This document shows positions 1 through 11,386 of a stretch of 64,000 bases of DNA, piece after piece. Numbering within the stretch: position 1 is the stretch's first letter; each line of letters begins with the position of its first letter. Source of the DNA: Enoplolaimus lenunculus (lineage: Eukaryota > Nematoda > Enoplea > Enoplida > Thoracostomopsidae). The DNA lies in NCBI GenBank assembly GCA_030248215.1, contig JASANG010000870.1, positions 1 through 64,000 on the forward strand, written 5' to 3'. Position numbers and translations under genes: made by a program. The notes beneath the pieces were generated by a model. The model saw nothing but the letters and a program-made list of their open reading frames with translations, was not told where the DNA came from and searched no databases.

Positions 1-75
1 TAGGAATAGGTTCATCTATACGAAGCTTAGGAATATGCTTATACTACTGTTCCGGCCGTTCTATACATGGGCCCA
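1..75. mobile_element. MITE family A, end fragment cut by window edge
   Basis: The end of a short non-autonomous DNA element. It has the family-A signature: CTTAGGAATATGCTTATAC, then ACTGTTCCGG and a TATACATGGGCC-like terminus. Fuller copies in this window show inverted ends around CAGGGGCGGAACAG and degenerate TTAGGC/GCCTAA units in the middle. The rest lies outside the window. Confidence 0.6.
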
Positions 76-1632
76 AAATTTTAAAGAAAAAATGGCGGAT
101 GCATCGGATTTTTTAAGATTTTGGATGCCTTTTGTAATTTTTATTTCATTTCGAACAATTGCAGTATATTTGTAATGAAAAGTTGCCATATATAAACATG
201 ATTTAGGCACATGCAAGCTAATGTGGCCACAGCTTGCGGGGTCGAGCCGGCAAATATCTGCAAACAGGATTTGCAGTTTTATTGTATGAAAATGAAATTA
301 ATCAGAAGGTAGGTTCCGAACTAAACGCGACATATATCTGCAGTGAATGTTGCATCAGAGACAAACTGAAAAATCTCAAATGGATATATCAATCACACCA
401 AGATTAAAGAAATATATAGTAGCAGGGATGCAACTGGAATTCCTGTTAGATTATTAATCAATTAATACGGCACACTTGTTAGCACCGTAGGACCGCTGGG
501 GCAAGAGGAGAAGAAGACACAACTCTACGCATCGCAGATTTACCTCTGAGGAACCACCGCAGCTTTAGCAAATTGCCGTAAGAATTTGTCATTTTGGAAC
601 TGCAGTTATTTGTTGCGTGGGCTGCACTCGATAAGACGGCCCTGTCAGAGCAAGAAACATCCTGTGCACAAAAACACCATGGCTTACCTAGGATTTCATT
701 AAAGAATGGTATGAGAATCGAACTGAATTTTTAAGAGCGTGTAAACACGAGTTTTCCTGTTATTTCCAGAAATTTAGGAGAGGGATGTATCCCCCTACTT
801 TTCCCGCTGGCGAATTCAAGGGCTCACCACTTCCTCCTAGCCCCCCAACAGGTATCAAAACCAAGGTTTTGTATTAAGGTTTAGTACTAAAATGGCGCAT
901 GGCCTCGCGATTGCTTCGCTCGCGAATGCTTCCACTATTAATATCTCGTGAGGTCCTATTTTAGAAATTCCTGTATTCGACGGAGCATGAGAAAACCCAA
1001 TTTCTCGCGTTATCGTTGTTTTGCGAGTTACTCAGATTTTAATAAAAAGTTTTTTCCACTTTGTTCCAACCCATCGGAAAAAACCGAAAAAAAACCGTTT
1101 TTTCCGTTGGTTTTTCCGATGCCCCACCATGACTAAAATGCTTTCCCTTGTTTAAGACTGTCCGATTAGAATTTCCATTCAAAACGAGTTCCTTCCGATT
1201 GCACAATTAATCGGAATCGAAATTTCCACATTTTAATTTTAGGCCTACTTGTCGTAATATGTCGTATAAAAATTCTGCAACATTTATCTATTAAATTGTT
1301 TTCAACACGTTATACTTATCAATAATTGATTGTAGTTAGCTTTACAGAGCCAAAAAATGATTGCCAATTTGGTCATGCGACGTTTTTTAGAATTATTGCC
1401 AGCAAACGGACACCCTAGATCAATATTATACATATTAAAAATTATCCGTAGTCACAAATTTTGTAGTTAGTTTTTCGTTTTGCACCTGCAATCCATATTA
1501 GGTACCATAATCCGCACTTAATGTCAAATAAAAGTATACAAAATTGCACATACAAAGGCACGACATAGCGAGGAAATCATAGCAAAATATTAATCTGGTG
1601 AAATACCGAGAATCAATATTTTAAAAAATGTC
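76..1632. other. No gene seen
   Basis: AT-rich sequence with only short, unconvincing ORFs. I see no exon with good splice signals, no RNA gene and no clear repeat. It is the 3' flank of the crotonase gene on the minus strand. Part of it will be that gene's 3' UTR, but I found no clear AATAAA. Confidence 0.5.
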
Positions 1633-4600
1633 TCATAGCATCGACTTATGCGGGTTGAAACTTCCTTTGCGACCAATTCCATCATGGACAAACTTTTTAG
1701 CACCTGAAACAACATCTTAACATTTTCATTGCAATGTTGCTTTGTTATGCATATTCCGCAATGTCGAAACTACTCAAAATATATCTGACCTGCACGCAGC
1801 AGGGTAAAAGCAATAATAAGTGACTGGAAGACTGCGAATTTTCAACAGAAGCAGAAAACGAAGACTACAAACGACAGATTTACGAAGTCAAATTTTCTTC
1901 ATAAAACAAACCCATGCATATCTTACCTATTACCAAAAATTCAAGTCAAAAAGCCATTTCTTATGTTTAGCGAACATGTCACTATGTAGAGTTGCAACAT
2001 TTAAAAATAAATACCCGGACTCGGATTTTTTGGAAGAAAAATAGGTACACGGATTTTTCAGAAAGAAAAACACGGGATTTTAAAGAATGCAAATCCGGAC
2101 CCGTATTTATTTTCCGGGCAAACCTGGGCCCGAACTTTTTATAACTTAAAAACTGAACATAATCCTAATTTTTAAAGATAGGAAAGAATTTCTGTCTCTA
2201 TCTATAATCTAACAGCTCAGGTACTATCTTTACTATGGATGTGCTGATACAAAAAATTTTGCAAAATGCCGATACCGATTATTTTGAAGATATACCGATG
2301 CCGATACCTATTCCAAGTTTAATACACAGTGTTTAAAGAACAGATAGGATACATTACAACAGCGAAGGCTCAAATCCTAATAACTTAAAAGATTATAATT
2401 CTTGAGAGCGGTCTTTTTTACCAGAACAAATTCAGGCGCATCGATATCCGCTAACGAGTGGAATTGATAGCAGTCCAAATCATCGTTATGTGCAAAAAGT
2501 ACAAGGTAATTTTATTCCGGGTATTCTGCCCGGGTATTTTTGTATTACCCGGACCCGGACCCAGAATGAATTGTTGTGAAAACCCGGATCTACTAGAATT
2601 TCTTTAAGCGAAAACCCGACTCGGACACGGAATTTTTCGGCAAAAACACCCAGAATAACCAGAATACCCACACCCGGATGCAACGCTACAAATTGTCATA
2701 CCTATTTCTTCAGATAGGCGGGCCACGCATTCACTATGCGGTCAATTTAACTTTTATTTAGGGTCGTAAGTAAAGATTAAGCATATTCCTAAGCCTAAGC
2801 GTAAAAATAAGCGGTAATTATAAGGCAAAACAAAAATAGAATCGTAATCTATCGCAGTCCTGCAAGTAAACGCAACGGTCATGTGCAATAACTTATTCAA
2901 ATCTCAACTATTTCTGCATCAAAATTAGTTATACAAGCTTAAAATCACACCTCACCTGCAATAGATTCTTTTTGAACTATCGGAAATCCATTATTGAGTT
3001 CATAAGTCATTGCGTCATCGAAACTTTTCGCGTCATACGCGGCATAATACGCAGAACGACGGTCGGCTTTTAAGCATTCTTGTGGATATTTTCGAATGCC
3101 AACTGCTAAATTTACAGCTTGACCAAGAGCTACAAACAAACAATAGTTATCGGGTCATAAGGTGTTATGAGAACGAAAAAACACTAAAAGCAAGACGCGT
3201 AGTTATCTAGTTCTCTTCCACTGTTTACTGCACCTGTCGTGTTGGAATGAAAGTGTTACATACGGATCTGCGCAGAGACCGCATCTAACGCCCATATAGT
3301 TTGCCAAAAAACATTGAGTCAACGAGCAACTCCTACGTAATCTAATTTACAATTTATTCTACTACTGTGCTTAATTACAAACTGTAACCACAGCACTAGT
3401 GCACATAACATTTAACAATAATTGAAAAAAATCTGAATAAAACAAAAATTAATCTATTACAACAAAACGATACTCCACACCTTCTTCTGCTGCTTTTCTC
3501 ATAAAAAATCCACAAGGAAATTACGACTCTTAGCGTACCTGCACCAGTTGGCACTACAATACTTGCAAGACCCATCTGCTTTGCTTCAGGTCCCAGCACT
3601 CGGCGGCCGGTTAGGATCAGGTCCATGGCACGGGACAGGCCAATCAACTTAGGAAGACGAACAGTTCCACCATCCAGGAGCGGTACTCCTACAAAGCAAA
3701 GTACGGCAAGTATGCTCAAACGTGTCTGAAACTTAAGTTATATTAGTACTGCGATTAAAACACCCAGTTTCAGAGATTAAGAGTACTTAGCGATTGAAAA
3801 CGCTCGCTGAATCTCTGAGTTCATCACTATGATGGACTGCCATAATATGCCGTCGACACTTTTAAGAATACTCGCTCTGATTATATACGTAATTCAGTTA
3901 CCATTCTCAATATTCTGCGCTCGTGAGTTAGTTAAAAAATTGCCCAATTTTAAAAACTACAGTAACGTATATGTTAAGAGGACCCAGTTTGCAAAGTTGA
4001 CATACTGATCCACGTATTCATAAGTAGAATCCTGTTTGCGATAAAACTTAATATTCAGGTAAAATCAATCGAATGAAGCAAAATATTGATCAGACCACAC
4101 AAACCAACCAGAAACTTACCAAATCTTCGACAAAATACACCCATAACTGCAGTTTCTTCGACTACACGTATATCACACATAAGAGCAAGCTCAAACCCCC
4201 CCGCAACTGCGTATCCGTCTACTGAAGCAATCACTGGTTTCGACGTCAACATTTTTGTGGGCCCCTGAAATTATCACATCATCGTTAAATGAGCAATCTA
4301 CAGTCATGGATAAAATTAAATGAGCACACAGATCATTCCCAAACGTGATTTGAGCTCCTCGCCAGTAATAGGACCATAACCGCGACCGCAGCCCCAATTG
4401 TTAGTAATTAAATCTTGCAATCGTTTCTAAACACGGTTATAACCGTGGTTTCAGACTCAACGCGAACGAATTTCGAAATACGACTGGTTGCCAGCAAAAG
4501 CAATTTCGCGCATTATTTTTAATATATTCATGAAAATGTACCACTCTTCAATTTTGCAAACAGAATACCTTGTTATGCTTTATTGAATCTGCTAAGAAAT

Positions 4601-6079
4601 TATCGGCGATTTGCAACTATGGAATTTTCACTGCCTCTGTAACGTTAACTCACTTGCGTCACTGTCTACAAAAGTTTTACCATACGACAAGTAAATCCAC
4701 CAAAAGTTAAACTATCAAACTAACCAGAGGTCTGAATGTGGACCAGTCAACACTGCCAAGCTTTGCTTGCGTTTCTTCGTTAGCCACTTCTGACAAATCA
4801 TAACCAGCGCAAAAATTGCCACCTAAAATGATATAAGCAAAAATATCGACTTAGAAGCTGTAACTTGGTTTGCTAACTATCGCATGAAAAAATTTGCATG
4901 CCAGCTAACGGTGTCACTATTTGAGTTCCTCAATCACTGAATGCTTGTGATGACCATAATAGAAGTAGTACGTACTTCAATTACTAAATCCGATATCCAA
5001 AAACACAAATTCCACCCTACGTAACAGTTATATGCATAATGCCTTGTCTAAAACACCTACCTCAAACATAAAATACTTGCCTTAACGACAGGTTAGCACA
5101 AAACCCATACCAATTTAGAACCTGAATCTGGACCTTAAATTTACAAAATACCTTCATTTGGGTGAAAGTGTTGTATAAAATTAAATCTGGCAGCGGTTTG
5201 ACATTGCAGGTTTAGCAAGCTTGATACTCTACGGGTAATAGAAACATGTGAATTTGGAAACATCATAACCAGATTTCATTGAAGCATGGATCGAGATACG
5301 AACCGCGAGCACTAAAAGTTTTCAAACAAATGATTCAGTCATCATCAGCTTAATTTCGCAAAGACATATAGATATTTCCGAACTTTGCGGATTCAGCTTT
5401 TTGAAAACCGAATCCGAATACGACTCCGAACCTTCAAATTTTGCTGCATCTGAAACTGAATTCGAACTTTTGTTGCCACCCTGCAGTTTACAACACCACC
5501 AAAGTATTGGCTTAACGTTAACCGACCTTTTCCATAAAGTATGGCAACAGGAATATCATCATTAGCATCAAACGCTTCAAATTCTTTTTTGAGCAACAAC
5601 GCAGTCTCGTGATTAATTGCATTTCTCTTCTGAGGTCGATTAATACCAATTAGCAAAATATTATCATCAACCAATTCTGTTACTACCGGTGGCTGATCTG
5701 AAAGATATAACGGGAATAATTCAAATTCAAATATGATTTTTTAGTAATCACAATGAGGTCACAAGCATAATAGTTTACTGTTTAGTTCTGTACGTAAATG
5801 TAAGTGTAGCGCTACGTATAGTTTTGATGATGTTCGGTACCGTACGGAATCGTACTCGAATTACTCACGTACGATACCGTATGGTGACGGACGGCGCCGC
5901 ACAAGAATAGCGCCACCATAAGTGTCCAAAATAATAAACTTCTGCATTAATTACGTACTTTATAACTAAACATAGTAAATTAAATTTCGGCCTATCATAA
6001 CATGTAACAGTAAAACACTCTTTAAAACTATGAAACATTGTATCCACTCACCCGAATCCTTCAGATCAGTTGAACACAT
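1633..6079 (-). CDS. Crotonase-superfamily protein (enoyl-CoA hydratase/isomerase-like), 7 exons
   Basis: Exons in coding order: 6079-6052, 5697-5527, 4822-4725, 4264-4120, 3688-3539, 3129-2956, 1703-1633. All junctions are GT-AG and phases match, giving 278 residues and a TGA stop. Seen: N-terminal fold [14 protein letters not shown] (about 24-37); oxyanion-hole loop [10 protein letters not shown] (67-76); second hallmark [16 protein letters not shown] (115-130); RLPKLIG-x3[10 protein letters not shown] and a C-terminal helical tail. Family: CoA-thioester hydratases and isomerases of fatty-acid or amino-acid catabolism. Of the two catalytic glutamates of rat crotonase, the first position falls in [13 protein letters not shown] without a Glu and the second is Asp in AMDL. 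The exact reaction is therefore unclear, though this pattern looks typical of a hydratase-like subfamily. No obvious mitochondrial presequence ([10 protein letters not shown] start). The last exon is only 71 nt and lies 1.25 kb away beyond repeats. Confidence 0.9.
1985..2695. mobile_element. Degraded hAT-like TIR element in last crotonase intron
   Basis: The left side has AGAGTTGCAAC then CCCGGACTCGG-type motifs. The right side has the inverted counterpart (CCCGGACCCGG, then ACCCGGATGCAACGC). The interior (about 2231-2470) is a piece of a second family, with GGATGTGCTGATAC and repeated GCCGATACCGAT, also seen near 21.9 kb. It looks like a nested insertion. Boundaries are approximate and there is no coding capacity. 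Confidence 0.5.
2755..2815. mobile_element. MITE family A fragment
   Basis: Contains TTAAGCATATTCCTAAGCCTAAGCG, in which the GCCTAA-rich core is cut into shorter pieces, as in the other family-A copies. Both ends are eroded. Confidence 0.45.
5820..5905. repeat. GC-rich GTACGG/GACGG repeat island (family G)
   Basis: Repeated CCGTACGG, GTACGATACCG and TGACGGACGGCGCCG words in an otherwise AT-rich crotonase intron. The same vocabulary forms a larger patch at 37128-37320 and a regular 20-bp minisatellite at 42650-42935. It therefore looks like a dispersed repeat, not a local CpG island. Confidence 0.5.
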
Positions 6080-6228
6080 TCTGACGCAAATGGGACGTTT
6101 AAAACTTCGCCAGAGTGTTGAAAGGACACAGGTTGTAGTCATGAACGCATGAAATTTAACAAATTAAGCCAATTGGCGCGAAGGCAACAATGACAGTCAT
6201 TGAATAAGTAATTCAATTTAAATAAATT

Positions 6229-6234
6229 TTTAAT
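6229..6234 (-). terminator. Candidate poly(A) signal (ATTAAA) for the ISCA2-like gene
   Basis: ATTAAA on the minus strand about 48 nt past the stop of the ISCA2-like ORF. It lies in the short gap before the downstream crotonase start codon. Assigned by position only. Confidence 0.35.
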
Positions 6235-6281
6235 GCGTTCGTTTAAATTCAAAATTGCAACTGCCTACACACCCCAAAATT

Positions 6282-6755
6282 TCACAATTTCAAAGCGAAC
6301 GACACACCACAAGAGCATCCAGATTCCGCGTTCGGGTTTGTCGATATTCGAAATCCCGATTTAATTAACTCATCTGCATAATCTACCGTTGCACCTTTGA
6401 GTAAATCAAGCGACACCCTATCGACCACAACTTTCACTGCACCGTTCCGGCGTAAAAATACAACGTCGTCCGTTGATTCAGAGCACGACGTAAGTTCAAA
6501 CTTATATTCAAACCCAGAGCAGCCACCACTTTCAACTGATACCCGAAGCACGTCCCCGGGCTGAGCAACTTTGAGCAAACGGTCGCAAGCAGTATCGGTG
6601 ATAATAATTTCGTCACTAGAGGTGTTTGAATTAGCTTCTTTGCTATCTAATTTAGCATCAGTATTAGCATAAACGGTACTAGTGCTTAGTTTAATACTGC
6701 TAAACCTAAAGCTATTGGCCGCTCCGTAAACAGCACGAGTCAGAGATTTTATCAT
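6282..6755 (-). CDS. ISCA2: Mitochondrial iron-sulfur cluster assembly protein, ISCA2-like
   Basis: Single-exon ORF of 157 residues, close to the usual ISCA2 length of about 150. Residues 1-47 are basic and Ser/Thr/Asn-rich with almost no acid before residue 33, as expected of a mitochondrial presequence. The A-type (HesB/IscA) domain runs from about 48 to 157: IIITDTACDRLL, SGGCSGFEYKF with Cys79, and the C-terminal SGCSCGVSF with Cys147 and Cys149. These are the three conserved cysteines that bind iron or a cluster. The family works with ISCA1 and IBA57 in late-stage maturation of 4Fe-4S proteins in the matrix. The ATG at 6755 is chosen because it gives the presequence; an in-frame ORF upstream is not seen. 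It lies about 200 bp upstream of the crotonase start, same strand. ISCA2 is preferred over ISCA1 by the motif context, but this is judged by eye. Confidence 0.9.
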   Translation of the reverse strand: MIKSLTRAVYGAANSFRFSSIKLSTSTVYANTDAKLDSKEANSNTSSDEIIITDTACDRLLKVAQPGDVLRVSVESGGCSGFEYKFELTSCSESTDDVVFLRRNGAVKVVVDRVSLDLLKGATVDYADELIKSGFRISTNPNAESGCSCGVSFALKL

Positions 6756-6892
6756 TAACTATTAAGTATAATAAATATAAAAACTATCTTATATTTGCTC
6801 TAGAAATCAATGCAAACACACAACAAATGCCAATCTGAAAAAGTATCTCTAGCGCTCGTAACTGATAAAAACAGAAATTTTAAATAAAATGG

Positions 6893-7035
6893 CCAATGTA
6901 AAGAACAGGGGCGGAACAGTATTAGAAACATATCCCTAAGCCTAGGCCAAGCAGAAAAATTTGTCCAAAGCTTAAGCTGACTCTTTTCTAGTCCCACAGA
7001 ATAATGTTCCCCCTAATCTTTACATGGGCCAATAA
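6893..7035. mobile_element. MITE family A, near-complete copy
   Basis: About 140 bp with inverted ends: TGGCCAATGTAAAGAACAGG on the left and the reverse complement of TGGCCCATGTAAAGATTAGG on the right. Inside are CCCTAAGCCTAGGCC and AGCTTAAGCTGACTC. No ORF. AATAAAA flanks both ends, a possible but low-complexity target-site duplication. The CAGGGGCGG end is typical of hAT-type termini. Confidence 0.7.
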
Positions 7036-7701
7036 AACTAACAGGTTATTGAACGAAACTTAAGATTTCAACGTTGAAATATTGTCGCTACGTATAGATA
7101 AGCCCGGATGACAATGTACAGCATACAAGAAACAACTATTTTACACTACAAACGAATGCTACCAGGGTCCAAACGGGATTCCGCTTTCGGCATTTTTGTA
7201 CCTACCGGTTCCGGTAAATTTTTACCGAAATGAAAAACTCCGGTATTAAAATTTGATCGGTTCCAATTAAGATATTTCGCTACAAAATTACGACAAAAGT
7301 AAATAGATTTCATTAGTACAGTATGCAAACCTTGACAATCGCAAAAAATAAACCATCGGAGCTAGCTTTCACTTCCGTGGATTAGTAAAATCTAAAATAC
7401 AGCAGATAAAGTGAATACCTTTCTACAACTAGGGTTATTTCATCAATAGACTTCATTACAGTTCAGCAGGGTGTAAACAGATTGTAAAAATAACAAACCG
7501 AAAAGATCAAAATAAGGAAAACAGCAAACATCGACGTATAAAGGTGTCAAAGATGCAATATTTCTCTGAGAATACAATTGAGGCAAGGAAATATTCGCCG
7601 GCTTTCTAAAATTTAAAAAATAGCTGATGCACCGACGTTTTTAAGATTTTGAATAAATGTAATTTTTATTTCATATCAAACTATTACAAGATATTTGTAA
7701 A

Positions 7702-8058
7702 CAGGGTGCAACCAGAATTTAATGCGGTAGTTTTCACTATCTGGTTTCGGTAATAAATCAGGTATTTTTTTCGCCGGAATTTTCTAGTATGTACCTACGA
7801 TATTGAAAATGGCATGTTATGCATTGCCAAAATTTTCAATGTGTACCTTACCCGATAATTTATTATACGTTTCCAGTCCACCTACCGCATTTGTCAGGAT
7901 TTTGGCATTCTAAATGGTGTTTAAACCATTAAAAGCGACAAAATGGCGTTAAAAATGAATTTTTGTGTAACAAGTATTTTTGTTTCCTGGTTCCGGCTCC
8001 ATTCCGGTATTTTTGCAACTTTCCGGTTCCTATATTTTATAATTCGGGTTACACCCTG
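7702..8058. mobile_element. hAT-like TIR element, family D (CAGGGTGCAACC ends)
   Basis: Starts CAGGGTGCAACCAGAATT and ends GGGTTACACCCTG, its imperfect inverted counterpart. About 357 bp, with repeated CCGG/TTCCGG words near both ends and an AT-rich middle. Non-autonomous, no coding capacity. Other copies: 11865-12545, 16284-17302 (with insertions) and 18769-19191 (with a target-site duplication). Confidence 0.7.
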
Positions 8059-8619
8059 CCTGTGACGAATAATAGCGCTATAGGTCGAGAAATAAGGTTA
8101 TGCCCTTTCAAACTAAAATTCTGTCTACGCCCCTGCAAGTACGTTGCAAGCACCAGACAAAAGCACCGTGCAATTTCAGTCTGGTGCTATATGTTGCAGT
8201 GTTTACAGCGTTCTTGAAACATGAAAATTTATCAAACAGCGTTATTACGGTGAAAATACGTTTGAACAATCAGCCCATGTTGATCAGTAACTAGTTAAAC
8301 AGCAAAGACAAACAATATTTTACTTAATCTAGAATGGAAGAAATATATACACAAACATAAGATTAACTGACAAAGTGATCAAATATGAAACACAATTCAC
8401 TATGTGGATAGAAACACATCGCTTAATTAATCAACCGAACCTTTCAATATATACAGATCCTGGGAATTACAAACCACAAAAGACAACTTTTCCTACGGGT
8501 TCAAATATTTAGTATTATAATGTAATATGTATATCCTTTATTTGGTCTTGGTGCACAAGCGTTTAGATAAAATGTGCATAGGAAGCTGAGCAATATTAAT
8601 TCCAAAACATTTTCAGCCT

Positions 8620-9115
8620 AATATAGTGACAGGGTGGCACTGAATCCACGATTTCACCGAATCCGAATCCATTGCTAAATAGCGAATCCGAAACCGAATA
8701 TTGCATGCTGCAAATTTCAGATACGTATATCTAAAATTTTTTGTTTCAGAGTACCAATGCAATGCTACCCAAACTCTTAGCCGAAGCATAAAGGTCAAAA
8801 CACAGACATCCGCGTTCTGTGTTACAGAACATCAGATGATCTAAATTGGAAACATATCTGTTCTAAAGAACCAACAACGCATAAATGCAAACTAACCTAT
8901 ATATCTATTTACTGTTTAGTTGATTTGCATACGAACGTATAAAAAATTTGCTGTATGTATATAAAGACTGTTTATATAACAAGTTATTTGAAATATTTAT
9001 TGATTAAAAATGAACAAAGGTAGTGTCGAACAATGTTGGATTCGGTTTTAGGAATTGGGCTTTTTCACAACCGAATACGACCTACAAATTTCTGCCTAAT
9101 CCGAACCTATGTTGC
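8620..9115. repeat. Fragments of a CCGAATCCGAA-rich dispersed repeat
   Basis: At 8628-8700 GACAGGGTGGCACTGAATCC leads into CCGAATCCGAATCC. Near 9040-9110 a reverse-oriented relative reads CGGTTTTAGG, CCGAATACGACC and TAATCCGAACC. Another piece with CCGAATCCGAATACGACTCC lies in the second crotonase intron at about 5395-5490 and ends TTGCCACCCTG. The CAGGGTGGC end suggests another hAT-like short element. Confidence 0.4.
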
Positions 9116-9152
9116 CATCATGATATTCGGTAAACACAACACATGGTATCAT

Positions 9153-9367
9153 TCAATTTTCATGTTTTTGATCAATGTTCGCCAACAGCTGTTGTTCGTC
9201 CTTGTAATATTTGGACGGATATATTGTCGTGAAGAACGATATCGCACCTGTCGCAATGCCAATCAATACTGCATAAAAGGTATTCAAACGATACCGGCGG
9301 TGAGCATAATATCTATCGAATCGGCCCATGCGGTTCCCGCATTGCTTGATAAGGTAATAAATGTGAT
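9153..9367 (-). CDS. Small single-pass membrane protein, last exon (partial or short gene)
   Basis: An open minus-strand exon. It starts after a good acceptor (CTGCTTTCTTAG, exon from 9367) and ends with TGA at 9155-9153. From the internal ATG at 9329 it encodes 58 residues: a basic N-terminus (MGRFDRYYAHRRYRLN), a hydrophobic helix (about 17-37, FYAVLIGIATGAISFFTTIY) and a polar tail with YYKDEQQLL. Upstream of that ATG the exon adds about 13 in-frame residues (HIYYLIKQCGNR), so the true start may be in an unseen exon at higher coordinates. One weak candidate donor is near 10424. The layout (short basic N-end, one helix, YP-x-YYK-x-EQ tail) resembles small mitochondrial inner-membrane assembly proteins such as SMIM20/MITRAC7. 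That is a weak resemblance, not an identification. Confidence 0.5.
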
Positions 9368-9599
9368 CTAAGAAAGCAGAAGCTTGGAATGGTACAAAAT
9401 TAAAAAACTTAAAGCGGTGACTAGAGGACTCAGTTATAGGTTAACGTTCAATGGCGCTACCAAACATTTTGGAAGGGAAGCGACAGTAGAATATCCGAAA
9501 TTTTGCACATCTATATTTGTCATGCACGATTATAATCATATATCAGAAATGAGAACTATACGCCTTACGTCGGGTTATGTCTGGTCTAAATTTAAGTTC

Positions 9600-9887
9600 T
9601 CTACGGTTGTAAATCTGCTGGGCGCCGGAGTTCGCGCTGTCTAACAGTGTGTTTAACAGGCGCCGGTATACAGAACCACTATCGCTCAGAAAGCACATGC
9701 AACATTCCGAAGCCATAATAACAGAGTCAATAGCCTAATATCTGTAAAAATATACCTGCGCTTTGTATTTTGCTGTAAAAACGTTCTCAAAAAATTCTTA
9801 AAACCGGCCGTGCCGTTGGCGAAGAGCGATCAAGCTCATGTTATAGATATAGAACTTGACCGTTTACTTGAAAATCCGACAGGGGTA
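9600..9887 (+). mobile_element. LTR-retrotransposon fossil: LTR-like segment
   Basis: Runs collinear with the LTR-like segment at 52851-53290 (minus strand). Shared blocks include GGGCGCCGGAGTT, a GTAAAAACGTT-type block, AAAACCGGCCGTG, GTTGGCGAAG and the terminal TCCGACA. This is a diverged, probably solitary copy with no recognisable internal coding region beside it. Considerable divergence between the two copies suggests an old insertion. Boundaries approximate. Confidence 0.5.
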
Positions 9888-11089
9888 TTAACGAAACAAT
9901 ATTTTTAGGTCAGAATACTGACATTTCCTTTCAAGTGGGTCCGATTAACGCCCGCAATTATAAAATCTGAAGAATGTCCTCACGAACCAGAAGCTCAACG
10001 TATTTTTTGTACAAATATATTCAATCTCGTTACCAAATATTTTTAGTCAGTCCGTTACACGACAAGTGGAAGTAAAGAAAAGCACGCGAGAAAGAAGCCA
10101 ATATATTAAATCCCAATACAAAGTTTGAGCTTGCCGTGCGCCCGGAGGGCTGAATCGATTCTTGACATCGCGAACGCTATGTTCAAATAGTGCCGTAGCT
10201 GACATTTTAACAAATTTTGTGAGAACTATTAATTCTGTCAGTCAGATCATGGAGCCGGCGCACTCCCCTTGAATAGAGTCCGTAGAGACCGTATAGTTCC
10301 AACAATTAAAGCTACTCGATTTTGTTTAATGTTCCTATTCCGGTTTTTTATCGCTACGCTTTCGGGTAAGTGCTGGAAACTTATCTTTTGCTTAATAAAA
10401 CAAATTTCACTAGCTACGCAGTTACCTGGTTCCAGGGCGCATATTCTGAAACTCATGCAGCGCATATCACCACTTATTAATAGGCATTTGAACTAACGAA
10501 CTATTGCTGTTTTGAGTTTCAAAATTTTCGCTGAAATATTGCAATCAAAATCAGAAAAGTGTTCTGAATTCCGAGGCTCATCGCTCTCTGTGCAGTTTTC
10601 AGACTCGAAATATACACAGCAAAAATACTTCAGCTACTGTACATAATACAGGATGTTTAAGTCTTGTTAGGAGCCGGTGATTAGGAGTGCGAATCTCTAA
10701 ATAAAACAGTAATTAGTATGAAGCACCCTCATTTAAACAAGATTATTGGTTTTTACTTGTTTACAATGACGATTTTTATCAACTTTAAATTATGTAGCAA
10801 GTATTATTATAAATTAGTTGAACTGTATCATCACAAAAACTACTGTAGTTTAACATGTACTACGTTTTTAAAGTCATTCGTGTTTTCGTCACTCCTGCAA
10901 TACATAGCTAGTGATAAAATTGTGGATAACTGCAGGATTGAAATATGGGTCAGAATTCTCAAATAAATATGCGTAGTACTAGGGAGGAAAGGATGTCCAA
11001 ATTCGGCTTAATATTAGGCACGAAACAAGTATTTATATCCGGTTTCGGTCATGTATAAATCTGCTAGATACTGTCACTCTTGGTAGGAA

Positions 11090-11320
11090 CCGGGCTGGGA
11101 CTTCAGACATTTTAACTACGCAACTGGAACAGTGGGTTATGGATGGTTTCTAATTTCCAACCTTATGCGTGTCGCGCACAGGTAGGAACCGAGCCGGGAT
11201 TAAAAACTTTTAACTAAGCAGCTGGAACAGTGGGTTACAGGTGGTTTCGAATTAGCAACCTGCTTGTCAGGAAGGTGCTGTTACCACTCCCCACGTAGCC
11301 CGCCTCTCTGATTGCCTTTT
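11090..11320 (-). mobile_element. tRNA-derived SINE, with a partial tandem copy
   Basis: On the minus strand GGGCTACGTGGGGAGTGGTA resembles a Pol III A box and GCTAATTCGAAACC a B box. A tail block follows (GTTCCAGCTGCTTAGTTAAA). The tail is repeated at about 11090-11160 (GTAGGAACCGGGCTGGGA and GGAACAGTGGGTTA), so part of the element is present twice in a row. Related copies are at 11640-11870, 12590-12770 and 20460-20680. Confidence 0.6.
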
Positions 11321-11386
11321 TCGTCGTCTACATGGCAACCATATGGTGCCGACTGGGTACCGTGTTCATAGCTCGGTAGTTTACTA

